A stretch of 64,000 nucleotides of DNA from Escallonia rubra (GCA_033065855.1 JAVXUO010003001.1:372001-436000); one strand, 5' to 3'; positions 20,201-31,809 are shown, counted from the stretch's first letter. Numbers and translations: made by a program. Notes: generated by a model not told the origin, from the letters alone.

Positions 20201-21339
20201 GGGGGGGGAAGCGGGTCAAGGGAGACAAAATGAATTGGTGGAGGATTAAATGTGAAGAGAAAAATAAAATATTTTTTTTTAAAAGAGTAAACATAAAAAA
20301 AATATTAACAGAATCTCTCTTAATTTAAAAAGTGATCAATATTTTTAAAACAGTCCAAAAAAAGATATGTGATTAACTTTTTTGGGACGGAGGGAGTAAT
20401 TTTTTGAGAATCTCATTCTTAAAGTATATTCAGTACATGTTGATACTTCATAATCAGTGAATTATGAAAAATCTTATGTAATGTTATTAACTATAAGAAA
20501 AGAAATTCATATATGTGCTTTCATGGCATAATACATTGATGACTGTAAATAAAAATTATGCAGCCTTCTTTTTTCATTTCTTTTTTATCGAAGTTGATTG
20601 ACTAATTAAAAAAATGTATATAACGAGTAAAACACGAGACTTGAAAATGGGACAAACCGCGCGAAAGTCATGTTTCCACGTCATGATCCCAAGCCTTCTG
20701 CAGTTCAAAAAGATATACAAGGAAAGTAAACTCAACCTACACTGATCTATCTAGAAGGATGTGATGACTTTTCTTCAACTTTAATTTGTAGTTTTTGACC
20801 GTCGAAAAGTTGTTATTCGTGAAAAAAAAAACTCTTAGACGGTCAAAAGTCTACATCTAAACTTAATAAATTACTAATTTTGTACTTTTTAATATTACAT
20901 TATTTATTTAGAAGAGAGCCGACTACTGTATGAGCTCATTTTGTATCTTTATATATAAAAGAACATAGGCACGAAAAAGATAAGAATCTACTATGCATTT
21001 TAACCCATTGAAAATATAGTATTAATTTTGACCAAGCTATTCAGCCTTAACTTGCATACAGCTAGTGACGGCATGCAAAAAGAGGGCTGAATACAAAATC
21101 CTCATAAGAAGATACATTTAGAGATTATTCCATAATACAATAAAATAAATTGAAACCTTGCTTGCGCATAAATTATTTTTGTTAAATAACATCAGATTTT
21201 TTCCGGCTACAAAGGTGTAGTTGAGGAAGCAGATGAAGTGGAAACAAATCTTCGATTAACACAACAATATCCTCGTCAACCGAAGAAAAACAAGCAACAA
21301 CCCCAAACTCTTGAAGACCACCAAAAAAAAAAAAAAAAA
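17233..21339. other. AT-rich intergenic DNA with old repeats
   Basis: No gene was recognised. At about 17570-18315 there are diverged tandem copies of a roughly 410-bp unit: GAGATTTAGA(A/C)CA recurs at about 17707 and 18115, and the following 200 bases align. At 20169-20209 there is an AG/G-rich low-complexity tract. At about 20340-20397 a sequence ends GGGACGGAGGGAGTA, the hallmark end of Stowaway-type MITEs; I found no partner end, so it is probably truncated. The short open frames at 18372-18623 and 19637-19972 have no recognisable similarity. Confidence 0.5.
20340..20397. mobile_element. Stowaway-like MITE end (truncated)
   Basis: Read on minus it begins TACTCCCTCCGTCCC, the classic terminal motif of Stowaway/mariner MITEs with a TA target. 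The opposite terminus was not found within several hundred bases. Confidence 0.5.
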
Positions 21340-22375
21340 ATCAGAGGAAACTTGTCAAAATCATAGACCAATTGACTCAATTCTGTACATACAGGGTGGG
21401 AAATGGGAAGGATACATGGTTGTGGCTTGACAGATGGGCCGATGGGGAAACATTGCTTAGCAGATTTGGGCATAGAGTAGTATATGATGTTGGACTGGAT
21501 ATAAATAGCAAAGTCTGTGCTATTATACAAGGGAACATATGAAATTTACCTAACACTAGATTAAATGAGCTGAGAGTCCTTAATCAGTTGTTGGGTGAGT
21601 CATTACCTAGACTTGACAGTGAACATCCAGGCAGAATACTACGAAACCTTCACTCAAGTGGACATTTTACTACTAGGACAACTTGGGAGGGTGCTAGAAC
21701 TAAAGCACGTAAAGTCTGTTGGTGGAAACTGATCTGGTTTCTAGGGAATATATGCTATGATTCTTTGATTAATTTGTAGAGGAGGTATTAGAACAAAGAG
21801 TAAATTGAAATAATAGAATATCATTCAAGATGATGCATGTGTACTGTCCGGCAAACAACCTGAGACCATTGATCATCTCTTCATGCTATGTAAGTATGTA
21901 CATGAACTGTGACAATTGGTGCTCAACAAACTGCAGGTTCAAATTAACAGGGGTTCATGGACTCAATTTCTTCATGAAGCAACCAGAACATGCAGGGGGG
22001 AGAGCTTCCAGGCCAAAATGAGTAAGCTAGACGTGACAGTAACAACCTATGGGATATGGCAGGAAAGGAATTTCAGAATTTTTTAACAAAAAAGTGCCAC
22101 TGTCCATGGATGTCTCTATGTCATCCAGCACTAGATAAAGTACAGAGTATATAGTTGGACAAATCCTCCAGCTACAGAAAGGAATAAGATCCTCTGCCAA
22201 GTATGGGATATGAACACTCAGAGAGTACTTAGAGGAGTAACTTAGGGAAGGGATACCTATTCATGTTCATACAACTGTCTAGTGTATAGTTTGAGGTGTA
22301 TGATTTAGTAAATAGTTTGAGCTTAAAGGCAATACACTGATTTTTAACCAAAAAAAAGAAAGAAAAAAAAAGGGT
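21340..22375 (+). pseudogene. LINE (L1-type) 3' remnant with zf-RVT region
   Basis: Plus-strand frames, broken by stops and shifts, read VGNGKDTWLWLDRWADGE at about 21393 and QPETIDHLFMLCKY at about 21848, then GIWQERNFRIF at about 22050. These are typical of the zinc-binding region after the reverse transcriptase in plant LINEs. The end has an A-rich tail (about 22348-22375, AACCAAAAAAAAGAAAG). It is 5'-truncated and non-functional. Confidence 0.75.
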
Positions 22376-22839
22376 AAAGCTGAGAGAAACAGATCTAAAA
22401 CTATTACGACAAAAAGCAAGGAAGGGTGCAAGGAAAAGAGAGAGAAGCAGGGAGACTGGGAGAGTGCCTCCAAGGAGAGGGAATCCCCCAAAGTGCAATG
22501 GAAAGAGTTTTTCTAGAGAGAAAAGATATATAGAAATTTAGATGGTATAAAGAATCGTGCAATTCAAGACAAATAGAAATTTCGATGGGGTAGATAAGTC
22601 GCAGTGGAACTGAGACGCCTTTTATTAATATCATTTATAAACAAACTACGTCTTAGAGGAATAAAAAATAACTAAAGTTTGAAGGAGAACGCGATATATA
22701 TCATATTAGTTTCCCAGCATACGTTAATTGTTTACCTCTAAATTATTCAAAGACGTAGTTTGATCTCTTAGAAGTACTTTTCTCGCGGCTGTTGATAGAT
22801 ATAAGAGGTTAATCATTAAAAACTGAAAGAAAAAAAAAG
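22376..22839. other. Intergenic, purine-rich then AT-rich
   Basis: The first 130 bases are rich in AG and short G runs, followed by ordinary AT-rich DNA. No gene was recognised. Confidence 0.4.
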
Positions 22840-23400
22840 AGCGTTTGGTAACCATTTTTTTTTCAGTTTAAAAACCAGTTTTTAAATTGAAGAGCAAAAA
22901 ACTCCAGAAACTGGTTTTTTTTTTCACTTTTGGTTATTTTTTCTTAGACCACCACCACCACCCTCCCACCGCGGGCAGCCACCTCAGGCGACCACCGTCG
23001 GCCGCCGGCGACCACCTCCGGCCGCCGGCGAACACCTCCGGCCGCCGGTGACCACCGCCGAAGACTGCCGGCTGCCACCTCCGGTCGCCGGCGACCACCG
23101 ACAGCCACCTCTGGCCGCCGGCGACCACCGCTGGAGACTGCCGGCTGCCACCTCCGGCCGCCGGCGACTGCCGGCAGCCACCTCCGGCCGCCGGCCACCA
23201 CCACCACTACACCCCACCACCACCACCACCGCAAACCACAAAAAAAAAAGGGTTACCAAACACGAAAAAAAAAAAACTCAAAAAAAAAGGGTTATCAAAC
23301 ACCCACTTGTTTTTATATAAAAAAAAAATTAAGCTGCTCTTTAAAAAACTGCTCTTTAAAAACTGAAAACCAAAAAAAAAAATTTGTCAAACGAACCCTT
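22840..23400. mobile_element. Fold-back / hAT-like non-autonomous element with a GC-rich minisatellite core
   Basis: The ends are imperfect inverted repeats: left GAGCGTTTGGTAACC with TTTTTTTTTCAGTTT..., right ending AAACTGAAAACC-A-tract-TTTGTCAAACGAACCC. The CGTTTGG/CCAAACG-type end is common in plant hAT-like MITEs, but no clear 8-bp duplication was seen. The core at about 22975-23200 repeats GCCGCCGGCGACCACC-type units. The open frames in it are repeat artefacts. Confidence 0.5.
22975..23200. repeat. GC-rich minisatellite (GCCGCCGGCGACCACC-type units)
   Basis: About ten imperfect 21-27-bp units built from CTCCGGCCGCCGGCGACC and ACTGCCGGCTGCCACC, standing out sharply in AT-rich surroundings. 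All six frames stay open because of the composition, not because of coding. Confidence 0.75.
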
Positions 23401-26388
23401 GGGTCAAATGGGTCGATGGCCAGCCCGATTGGCCCATTCCATGAACAGCACAGGCTTGAAAAACCCGAGCTCGAGCTTGGGCTTGGGCTGGATCACCGTT
23501 TTCCTCTATGGAAGGTCGTCCTGGGCTGGGCTACACTAAGGTTCCCTCAAGCCTGGCCCGAGCCCACGGCCCATAAATGATACTTTATTTTCTACATTGA
23601 CTATTTTTATGAATAAAAGCACCAGTACAGTAAGATACTACTAAGTTTGAAAAAATTATAAGTTTAAACAAACATCAACCACCCTTGCCCAGCCATACAT
23701 TTAGGGCCAAGGGCCAGGGGTTGGACTGCCTGGTAGGTCTTAATTTAGACCAAAGCCCGGGCCATCTTGTTACTGCGCTCGAAGGCCCACTACTAGCACT
23801 GTTATGAACTTTGAACATGAGCCCATACAAGCTCTGGACTTCGAAAATGAGTCCATAATATAGAAAATAAAATGTTCCAACTCTATGCATATATGCAATA
23901 AATAAACTATTTCAACCTATTTTATGTGTTACTATTTTCATTACCTGTCGCTTAAAGCTAAAAATTATCAAAATTGTATTTTGAGTAAATATTAATATAT
24001 TTATATTTTGAGTACAAAGGACACAAAGACTCGAGCAAGTAGTATTGAATAGTTGGCATATACTAGTTTAGAAATATACTTTTTTCTATTATCCTAAATA
24101 AGAATATGTTATTTTGCGAAAGGACCACAAATATGGTTGTGAGATGAGCGCATTGTTTTATTTTGTACTGAATACGAATGCGTGAATAAATGAACATATG
24201 AGTAATATCTCTAATATATATTTAATAACGTTCTATATTCCATGGTTAAGATAGCCGTGAGATGAGTGCATAGTCTTATTTCTTACTGGATATTATACAA
24301 TACATGAAAGATATAGCTGTTCTTGTATAAATAAACTCATGACTAATATCTCCGATATTTAAAAGCTTTCAATACTCCATGGTTAATACGGAGTATTATT
24401 TGGCCACTGCAATATGATTTAACGAAGGTTGGTTTTCAAGACATTAAGGTGACCTTTGTTGACCTTGTTTACCAAAATGCGAGTGAATGATTCATGAAAC
24501 TTCAAAGTATATAGGATTAAATCTATTAAACTTTACTTTAAAAAAACCGAGGGATAAACTTCAAAAACGGATTTGAATTTGTCTCTCTTTCCTCGGACAA
24601 GTAATGTGGTGTCTTTGACCGGTACGTTTCAAACACATAGCAGCATAAACTACCTTTATCCCTTTACTTCATGCTACAAGTAACAGCGATGCTTTGCGTA
24701 TAAACTCTTTTTCAATAAAGTAATGAGCGTATAAACTCTTTTTCAATAAAGTAATGAGAGACATATCTGATTTGTATTCGTCTACTATTCAAAGTTTAAT
24801 TATTTTGTATAAAAAAGAGCGGCAATTTTGACACAACCATTTCAAAGTTGGACCTAGCAAAGCGCACTTCACCGCTCGAAAAGCCATCAAATATTTGGTA
24901 ATTTACTTTTGTTTATACATGTTAAAAAGCATAATTGCTACAACAATTTTGTTTAACAGTTATATGTTCATAGTAAATTTTGTTTAAAAGTGGCTTCAAG
25001 GTTATATTATATACAGAAAAGGAAAAGAGATGGTCCATAAAAAATTACGAGATGGTTACTATTTTTGTAATTTGGCTTTATCTTGCTTTCATGTTCGGAC
25101 TTTTTTATGATCGATTTTGGTTGTCATTTTGAAAGCAAGTTTCTAAACACACACATAATAGCACAAAATCTGTTTATTTTACGAACAAAAATGATTTCAC
25201 AAGTGAAGGAAGCTTGCTTTCGCAATGTATAACATATCATTATTTCTAACTTTTTAATCTCGATTGGTATGCCTTTCCAAGCATTATTTTACATGATCCA
25301 ATCATATGACCATGTTTACTAATTAAATTTGGCCCCAAAAGTAGAGCATCACGTCACCGCTAGCCTCATTCAACCTTACCACATAACGTTTTGATGTCGC
25401 GCGCGTGTGTGTGTGTGTGTGTGTGTGTATAATTGCGACACATAAGATTTTTAAAACTCCCATAGTGCAACACCTAGGATTTTAATACTCTCATATTTTT
25501 TTGACATGTTGGATTTAGAAGCATTGTCTTTGTGCCAAGTGAGCTTCAACTTTCTCTGAAGAGTCTCATCTCAATTGGACTATTTAATCAGTAATTATCA
25601 ACATGAAAGAACAAGTTTACAGTTTTAATAAAACCTAAACTCTTGAGGTATTTGTGTTCTCTATCTCTTAATCTCTTTCACTCTCAGAACACTCATTACA
25701 GGCACCTTTCTCCTCCTCCCAAACCATTTTTTAGTTGATGTCCCGTCTTACATGTTTTCAATTGTTTTCAGTAAAAGCTACTGTAGGATCACGGAAATGT
25801 GACAGCATTTAGGCTATATTTTGTTCTATCTTAGGCAAATATTCTCCATCTTTTGCAATGTTCTATGCTACCACAGCAGTAAATTAGTGTGTCAAGCCTG
25901 CCATGTTCCTAATAATAGGAAATTCTTATCGGAAGGGTATTCTTGGGCGAATTCGATTTGCGCAGAGAAAATCATTCTAAACAAAGGAAAACACTTTGAA
26001 AAGGATACTTTTTGAAAAAATGTATTCAATATCTGATCTTTTGCATTAATATATTTCTTGCCCGCAATTCAAAGAACAACAGTTGCAACCTATCAATAAA
26101 ACCGAATGTTTCACGCTAGCGTGATCTTTCCACCTAAAAAGCAAAAGATAATAAAGAACTTAAGACTCTTAAGCTTATCAAAAGAATCTTAGGTATAATG
26201 ATAACATATTTCCTGCTTGCCATAAAGTCAAATTAGTAATCTTATAAATTACTAACGTTGTGTGAAGCGTGTACATATAATAGTTATGCGATTTATGTAT
26301 ATATATATTGCTTTAGATACATAATTACGTGTAGATGTACATGTACTGACATCTTCTGCCATTAAGGTAAGTTATATGTCCTAATCAA
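23401..26388. other. AT-rich intergenic DNA with small repeats
   Basis: At 23401-23870 there are GGGC/GCCC-rich degenerate repeats (GGGCTTGGGCTGG, GGCCCGAGCCC) likely of transposon origin. At about 24134-24395 two diverged tandem copies of a 130-bp unit share GAGATGAG(C/T)GCAT and CATGGTTAA. At 24696-24759 a 32-bp unit (GCGTATAAACTCTTTTTC...) occurs twice in tandem. At 25397-25430 there is a (GC)(GT)n microsatellite. No gene was recognised; 25821-26015 is an isolated chance frame. Confidence 0.5.
25397..25430. repeat. (GT)n microsatellite
   Basis: GCGCGC leads into about 12 GT dinucleotides. Confidence 0.9.
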
Positions 26389-26400
26389 TTTATGCATTGA

Positions 26401-29400
26401 ATTTTTTTTTTTATAATAAGAGAACAACATTGATAATTGAAAGGTTACAAAGTTTGCCCAATGGCATATAAAGGTCACGACATTCCCGTGACTCAAACGT
26501 ATACAAGACCATTTTTAGGTCATAAATTAATGAATAACCTTTAAGCCTATTCACATTACAATTAAGTTGAAGTAGAGTATATCCTACAGTTCAACATAAC
26601 TTTAAGTAATATGTCAAGGCCTAAATGACACAAATTAACTCCTATTACAACAAAGAACAAAGTAAAATAAACGAGGAAGACAACATGAAACCGCATAAAA
26701 CAAAGGTGTACATGACTACCTATGCAATCTCAGCACAAAGACGAGGGTGAAGGCCATCAACGCTACAAATTTCACACATTCCACATGCAAAAACAACACC
26801 AAAAATCGCTAGTCAGGGCAAGGACCCAAACGAGCACACCCAACAGGCCACTCCTTAATTCATTCCACATCCTTCCTAACCCCCCCCCCCCCCCCTCCTC
26901 CCCGCAAACAATCCCACCTGCAAAACCCAAAGCAGAAATGCAGAACCCTGACTACCTCGAAACCCCCCCCCCCCCCACCTCTCCCAAGGGCCCCCTTCAT
27001 CCCCCCTAACCCCAAACACTAAACCCTACCCCCATCCGAGGGCTTGTCCCCCCCCCCTCTCAAGGGTCATGACACACCCACAAAAACGCTAAAAAACAAA
27101 TTTTCCCTTTTTTTTCTTTCCAACGCCACAGACTAGAGAGCCCCCCCAACCAGTAAAAACTCTGGTGCCCCAGTTGTAACGCCCCAAAAATTAATTAAAA
27201 TTTTCGGAGCGTAAAAGGTCCAAAAATCGAAATTCAGAGGAAACCTTACAATATCGAAAGTCTCCCAAACGCAATCAAAAAACCTTAAAATATCATAAAT
27301 ATCCTAAACAGTCATCCAGAGCATGCACTAATAACTCTCAAAAGTATATCAATATCTAATTTAATGGCTCAAAGCTTTTATACAATCCAAAAATTTCTCC
27401 AACACATTGTTTCAAAATAAAACCTAAGTAATACCAACTTATCTTAGTTGTTACACTTAAATGTCAATACTAACTCTGAAATAAGGCAGTTAACTCTTGG
27501 TCACACAGCTAGCCCTTCAAATCTGAAATCTCACCTACTAATCATCTGAAAGGAAAAATAATAAGGGAATGAGCCAAATGCCCAGTAAGGTCGCTCAAAG
27601 GACCAATCAAACAAAATCAAAAATATATGAGAAACGAAATTTCGGAAGCACAAAATGTTTCAACGGAACGGATAATCAAACCAGATTTCAAATGTCAAAA
27701 TATGTTTGAAAGACAAGATTTCAAAGACACACCAAATTCAACTGAACAGAGGTCAGACCAAATATCAAATGCCGAAATATATTTGAGTACGGAGATGGAC
27801 ACTAGCAGACCAAATATCAAATGTCAAAATATATCTGAGTGCGGAAACGGACACTAGCAGACCAATTATCAAAATATATCTGAGCACGGAGACGGACACT
27901 AGAGAGCCATTCAGAAAGTGGTCACATACGTCATTCCTGACATACGAGGCCGATTCAGAAAGTAAGATTGTAATATCTAGCTCAACTCTCTTGAGCTAGC
28001 CCATGTTTCACTCCACGTGGATAAGTCAGAAATAAGTCACATACACTGTGACATGACTCATAAAATTACCAAAACAAAATCTCAAAATAACCGTTATCAA
28101 ATATCGGACATGTCAAACCATATTCAAAGGCTTCAAAATAACATTATCAAATAACGGACTTGTCAAACAATAAGTGGAGTTTAAATCACTGAAACGAACG
28201 ATATCAATATGTCAAATTCTGAGGTCAAACAAATTCGACGGAATTTGATTTGGCACAAATCATAGCATTGAGAACAAGTCATTCATAACCAAGTTCAAAA
28301 CAAAAGGAGAAGAAGAATCACTTAACTCTATTTGAAGAAGTTCAGTTTTTAAAAAGAAGCTAAAGATTTACATGAGCGATTGGTCAATCGCTGCTTCAAA
28401 TTTCGAAAGTAAACCCTTACTTTAATCAAGCCTTTAAGAATGCAAATCCTCAAGCACCACTTTAGAGTTCAAAAGCTTCCCAAGCCTTCTCTTTTCTCTC
28501 TTTCCACCACAAGGGTAAAGGAAACAAACTTCCCAAGCCTTCTCTTCTCTCTCTCTCTCTCCACCACAAGGGAAAAAAGAATAGAGAGCTCCAAAAAGGC
28601 TAGAAAGGGAAAAAGAAAGCTATTTATATGGGACAAAAATCAAGTTTTCATTCGACCGAAAATAGTTTCCATTCGATCGAGACCACATTTAATTCGACCG
28701 AAAATACTTTTAATTCGACTGAAAGTGCTATTCATTCGACTCAAAGTTATTGTTCATCGACCGAAAACTAGTTTTCATTCGAATTAAAACTTTTAATTCG
28801 GCCGAAAACTTCAGTAACTCATTACACACAAAAAAAATCTTTTCATTCAACCGAAAAGAGGTTTTCATTCGAATTAAAACTTTTAATTTGAATGAAAACT
28901 TCAGAAATAAAACTTTTAATTCGACCGAAAATAGTTTTAATTCGACTGAAAGTGCTATTCATTCGACTCAAAGTTATTGTTCATCGACCGAAAATTAGTT
29001 TTCATTCGAATTAAAACTTTTAATTCGACCGAAAACTTTAGTAGCTCATTACACACAAAAAAAATCTTTTCATTCAACCGAAAAGAGGTTTTCATTCGAA
29101 TTAAAACTTTTAATTCGAATTAAAACTTCAGAAAATCGCTCTACATGATTTAAATACTTTTTGTTCGAAGTAAAATACTTTCATTCGAAGCAAACCCATT
29201 TTCATTCAACCGAATCTTTCAGAACTCAAAAACTTTAACATCAAAAGTTTTGATTCGAATGAAACCACTTTCATTCAACAGAAAATTTCAGAAACAATCC
29301 CAAATCATTTTCTTAATATTTCCAAAAAGACCACAACTTATTTGCTTAAAATCATAATTTTGCACAAGGAAAAGAAAATTTTTTGGGGTATTACACCAGT

Positions 29401-29879
29401 GAAATCCAGTCGCCGCCGGCAAACTTTCGGTCGCCGCCGGCGAACTTCCGGTTATCTCCCTTAATGAAACCTCTAGCCCTCAAAAGCCACTTCACACGTG
29501 CACAGGTACAGATCTACCGTCAGCCGTCCCAACGAGTAGATATTTCAGATCTAGTAGATCAAGACTAAGGTCAATATCTACATAGATCTTATTAGATCCA
29601 GCAATTTCGGAGCGGGATCTGAGCGTCACCATCTCCGATCACTCTTGCTGCTGCTACTTCGTCTTCCACCCATGGTTACCGCTGGCCACCGTTGCCCTCC
29701 TCAAACCACTAACACAAACAGAAACGGAAAGGAACAAAGAGACGGAAACGAAAATTGAGGGGAGAGAGAGGTAGCCATAATGACCCCCCCTCCCCCCGCG
29801 GGGCTAACGGTGACGAGTTTTTGTGGTGGGCTTCTTTCTCTAGAGAGAAGGCAGAGAAAAAAAAATGAGGCTTCAATTT
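26401..29879 (-). mobile_element. LINE-derived non-autonomous retroelement, interrupted by a solo LTR
   Basis: It is flanked by TTTATGCATTGA at 26389-26400 and 29880-29891, a 12-bp target duplication. The left end is a T-run (poly-A on minus) next to a motif shared with the copy at 51447-52430 (GTTACA...CATTCCCGTGACTCA). The right part shares the GC-rich GTCGCCGCCGGC region, the GATCTAGTAGATC region and TAGAGAGAAGG near the end. Without the nested LTR and its duplicated target it is about 1.25 kb. No reverse transcriptase is visible. Poly-A, variable TSD and paired copies support LINE-machinery mobilisation. Confidence 0.75.
27175..29395. mobile_element. Solo LTR, 2,221 bp, probably Gypsy-type
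   Basis: It begins TGTAACGCCCCAAAAATT and ends TTTTTTGGGGTATTACA, the palindromic TGTAA...TTACA ends common in plant Gypsy LTRs. It is flanked by CCAGT on both sides (27170-27174 and 29396-29400). No gag-pol lies within. A likely promoter TATA (CTATTTATATGGG) is at about 28620. Upstream is a tandem 50-bp repeat with GGACACTAGCAG (27780-27900) and a doubled CTTCCCAAGCCTTCTCTT (28476 and 28531). After the TATA come many copies of TTCGACCGAAAA-type units (28640-29290), including a roughly 235-bp block present twice. The open frames at 28440-28998 are artefacts of these repeats. Confidence 0.88.
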
Positions 29880-29891
29880 TTTATGCATTGA

Positions 29892-30065
29892 TTTTACGTG
29901 TGAGTGAACTATGTTAAAGAAGTTTGGAAAGCTGGGGGCGAGCATATGTTTTCTTTTCCCGATTAGCAGTAGTAAGCATTCCTTAAAGATAAAGGTGATC
30001 AATTTTATGATCGAGTTTTTTCAAAAGTTATTTGTGACTAAATATGCAAGTTTATGATTGGTACA
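29892..30065. other. Short spacer between two composite transposons
   Basis: AT-rich, nothing recognised. Confidence 0.4.
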
Positions 30066-30254
30066 CGTTAGCCTTAAATTGGTTAGTGTCTCCCTTAGGA
30101 TTCGATGGGCTTAAAATCCCTGCCCGTGGCACCTGTAATGGGTGCAGCCCTTTTATGCTAGATGCAGTTATGAGAAACTTTAAGGAAATGAAGTTGCACT
30201 CTTACTAGCAGCTATAACTTTTGGCTTAGTGGTATAAGTGTTTGATCCAACAAG

Positions 30255-30266
30255 TGGTATCAGAGC
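30255..30266 (+). promoter_or_regulatory. Primer-binding site of the TRIM
   Basis: TGGTATCAGAGC matches the complement of the 3' end of plant initiator tRNA-Met, used to prime minus-strand DNA in many plant LTR elements. It lies two bases after the 5' LTR. Confidence 0.88.
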
Positions 30267-30401
30267 AAGGTCATGGGGTCGAATCCCCCGGCTGACAATG
30301 AGGGGGGGGGGGAAAGGAGGGAGATTATTAGCCTTAAATTGGTCAGTGTCTTCCTTAGGATTCGATGGGCTTAACATTCCTACCCATGGTGCCTGTAATG
30401 G

Positions 30402-31379
30402 CACTACAAGAAAAATGACTTTTAGCGACGGATATTTCCGTCGCTAAAACCCTAAATCCGTCGCCAAAGACTTTTAGCAACGGACACCCCGTCGCTAAAA
30501 GTCCGTTGCCTATAACCCCGTTGCTAAAAGATTAGCGACGGAATTATGTAATCTGTCGAAAAAAAATTACTTTTACCGACAGAATAATTTACTTTTAGCG
30601 ACGGAAAATTCCGTCGCTAAAAGTATTTTCTATATTTTAAAAAAAAATCTGAATTTCTGAATTTCGCCGGCAGTGGGTTCTTGGCCGATGGAGTCCTCGC
30701 CTCGCCGTCGCCATTCACCGATCATTTATACTTCCAGATCGGCGCGTCCACGGCTCCACTCGTTCCAGATCTGAGCCGAGCTCAATAGAGAGAGTCGACT
30801 CAAGGAGGCAGGAGCCCCTGCCGTGTCCGCGTGTCGCCGTCGACCGTCGCAGGTGAGTGGCCGTCGCAGGTGAGGGGGTACATTAGCCCCCCATTCATAC
30901 GTAGCTCCACCCCTGTGTGTCGGCGAGCGGTAGAGGCGGCGGGGTGGGGGTGCGGCAACGGGTTGGGTGTGTGGGAGGTGTTAGAAAGAGAGAGACTGAG
31001 AGAGAGAAGAAGGGAATGGTGTGAGTGGCGGGGAGAAAAGAACGAAGGGGTAAGGTTTTTTTTTTAATTTTAAGGACTTTTACCGACGGATTTTGGCCGT
31101 TGGCAAAAGTCTGTCGGTAAAAGTCATTTTCAATTTTTTTTGGCAAAAGAAAAAAAGGGAGAAAATCAAAAATAAAAATTAGCGACGAAATATTCCGTCG
31201 GTAAAAGTCCGTCGCTAAAGATCCGTCGCTAAAGATCTTTACCGACGAAAAATCCCTCGAAAAAGTTTTTTTAACAACGGACCTTTACTGACGGAAAATT
31301 CGTCGGTAAAAGTGACTTTTAGCGACGGTTCGAATCCGTCGCTAAAAGTCCGTCGAAAAAAGTTGTTTTTCTTGTAGTG
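30402..31379. mobile_element. Non-autonomous CACTA (En/Spm-type) element, 978 bp
   Basis: Perfect ends CACTACAAGAAAAA and TTTTTCTTGTAGTG, with a 3-bp TGG target duplication (30399-30401 and 31380-31382). Both subterminal regions are filled with TTTTAGCGACGG and CCGTCGCTAAAAG in both orientations, the usual CACTA subterminal repeats. The middle is GC-rich and non-coding. Around 30855-30893 it contains a sequence ending GTAGCTCCACCCCTG that resembles the right end of the hAT family seen at 46469-47471, possibly a captured fragment. It is inserted in the 3' LTR of the TRIM. Confidence 0.92.
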
Positions 31380-31490
31380 TGGGTGCAGCCTCTTATGCTA
31401 GATGCGGTTCTGAGAAACTTTAAGGAAATAAAATTGCACTCTTACTAATAACTATAGCTTTTGGCTTAGTGGTAAGCACTTGATCCAACA

Positions 31491-31809
31491 ATAAAGTTTT
31501 AGCAACAAAATATCTATATAGTTGGTACTTTACAATGATAAGACTCTCTTGAGATTTAGTCTATATCACTATAGATTATATCTCTAGAAGCTCGAGCACG
31601 GGTAGAGCTAGATATATATATTTTTGAGAATGAGACTCTTATTTTTTGCAAACCCTTCGAGAAAAACATTTCTCGCTAAATCTAAAATTCTTGGGATAAT
31701 ACGTTTAGCGACATATGGCTGGGGTTGTGTATGTAACTTACCGTTTTTAATCCAAAAGTCATAATCGTATTATACGTTCCATAAATTTTAGTAGGAACAT
31801 CTTGACGAG
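31491..31809. other. AT-rich spacer
   Basis: No gene or clear repeat was seen. Confidence 0.4.

Larger units (their letters stand above)
30066..31490 (+). mobile_element. TRIM-type miniature LTR retrotransposon, 3' LTR split by a CACTA element
   Basis: The 5' LTR (about 30066-30252) and 3' LTR (about 30326-30401 plus 31383-31490) are each about 185 bp and clearly homologous: both contain TTAGCCTTAAATTGGT, AGGATTCGATGGGCTTAA and TTTTGGCTTAGTGGTA, and both end TTGATCCAACA. Directly after the 5' LTR is TGGTATCAGAGC (30255-30266), the primer-binding site complementary to initiator tRNA-Met. A purine run (30297-30324, G-rich) before the 3' LTR is the polypurine tract. The internal region is only about 75 bp, with no coding. 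The 5' ends of the LTRs have lost the expected TG, and no TSD is evident, so it is old. Confidence 0.85.

Noticed and set aside
20169..20209. G-run that could form a G-quadruplex (similar runs at 42697 and 55287)
   Set aside because: Homopolymer slippage is the simpler explanation and nothing nearby suggests function.
22934..23320. Overlapping frames with Gly/Arg/Trp or Pro repeats
   Set aside because: Minisatellite composition keeps all frames open; no conserved protein.
26722..27009. Pro-rich open frame
   Set aside because: Driven by long C-runs inside the LINE-derived element.
28440..28998. Open frames with FIRPKI/STEN-type repeats
   Set aside because: Translations of the TTCGACCGAAAA repeats in the solo LTR.
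30215..30300. tRNA-like look (TGGTATCAGAGC and GGTCGAATCCC)
   Set aside because: It does not fold as a cloverleaf; the first motif is the primer-binding site of the TRIM.
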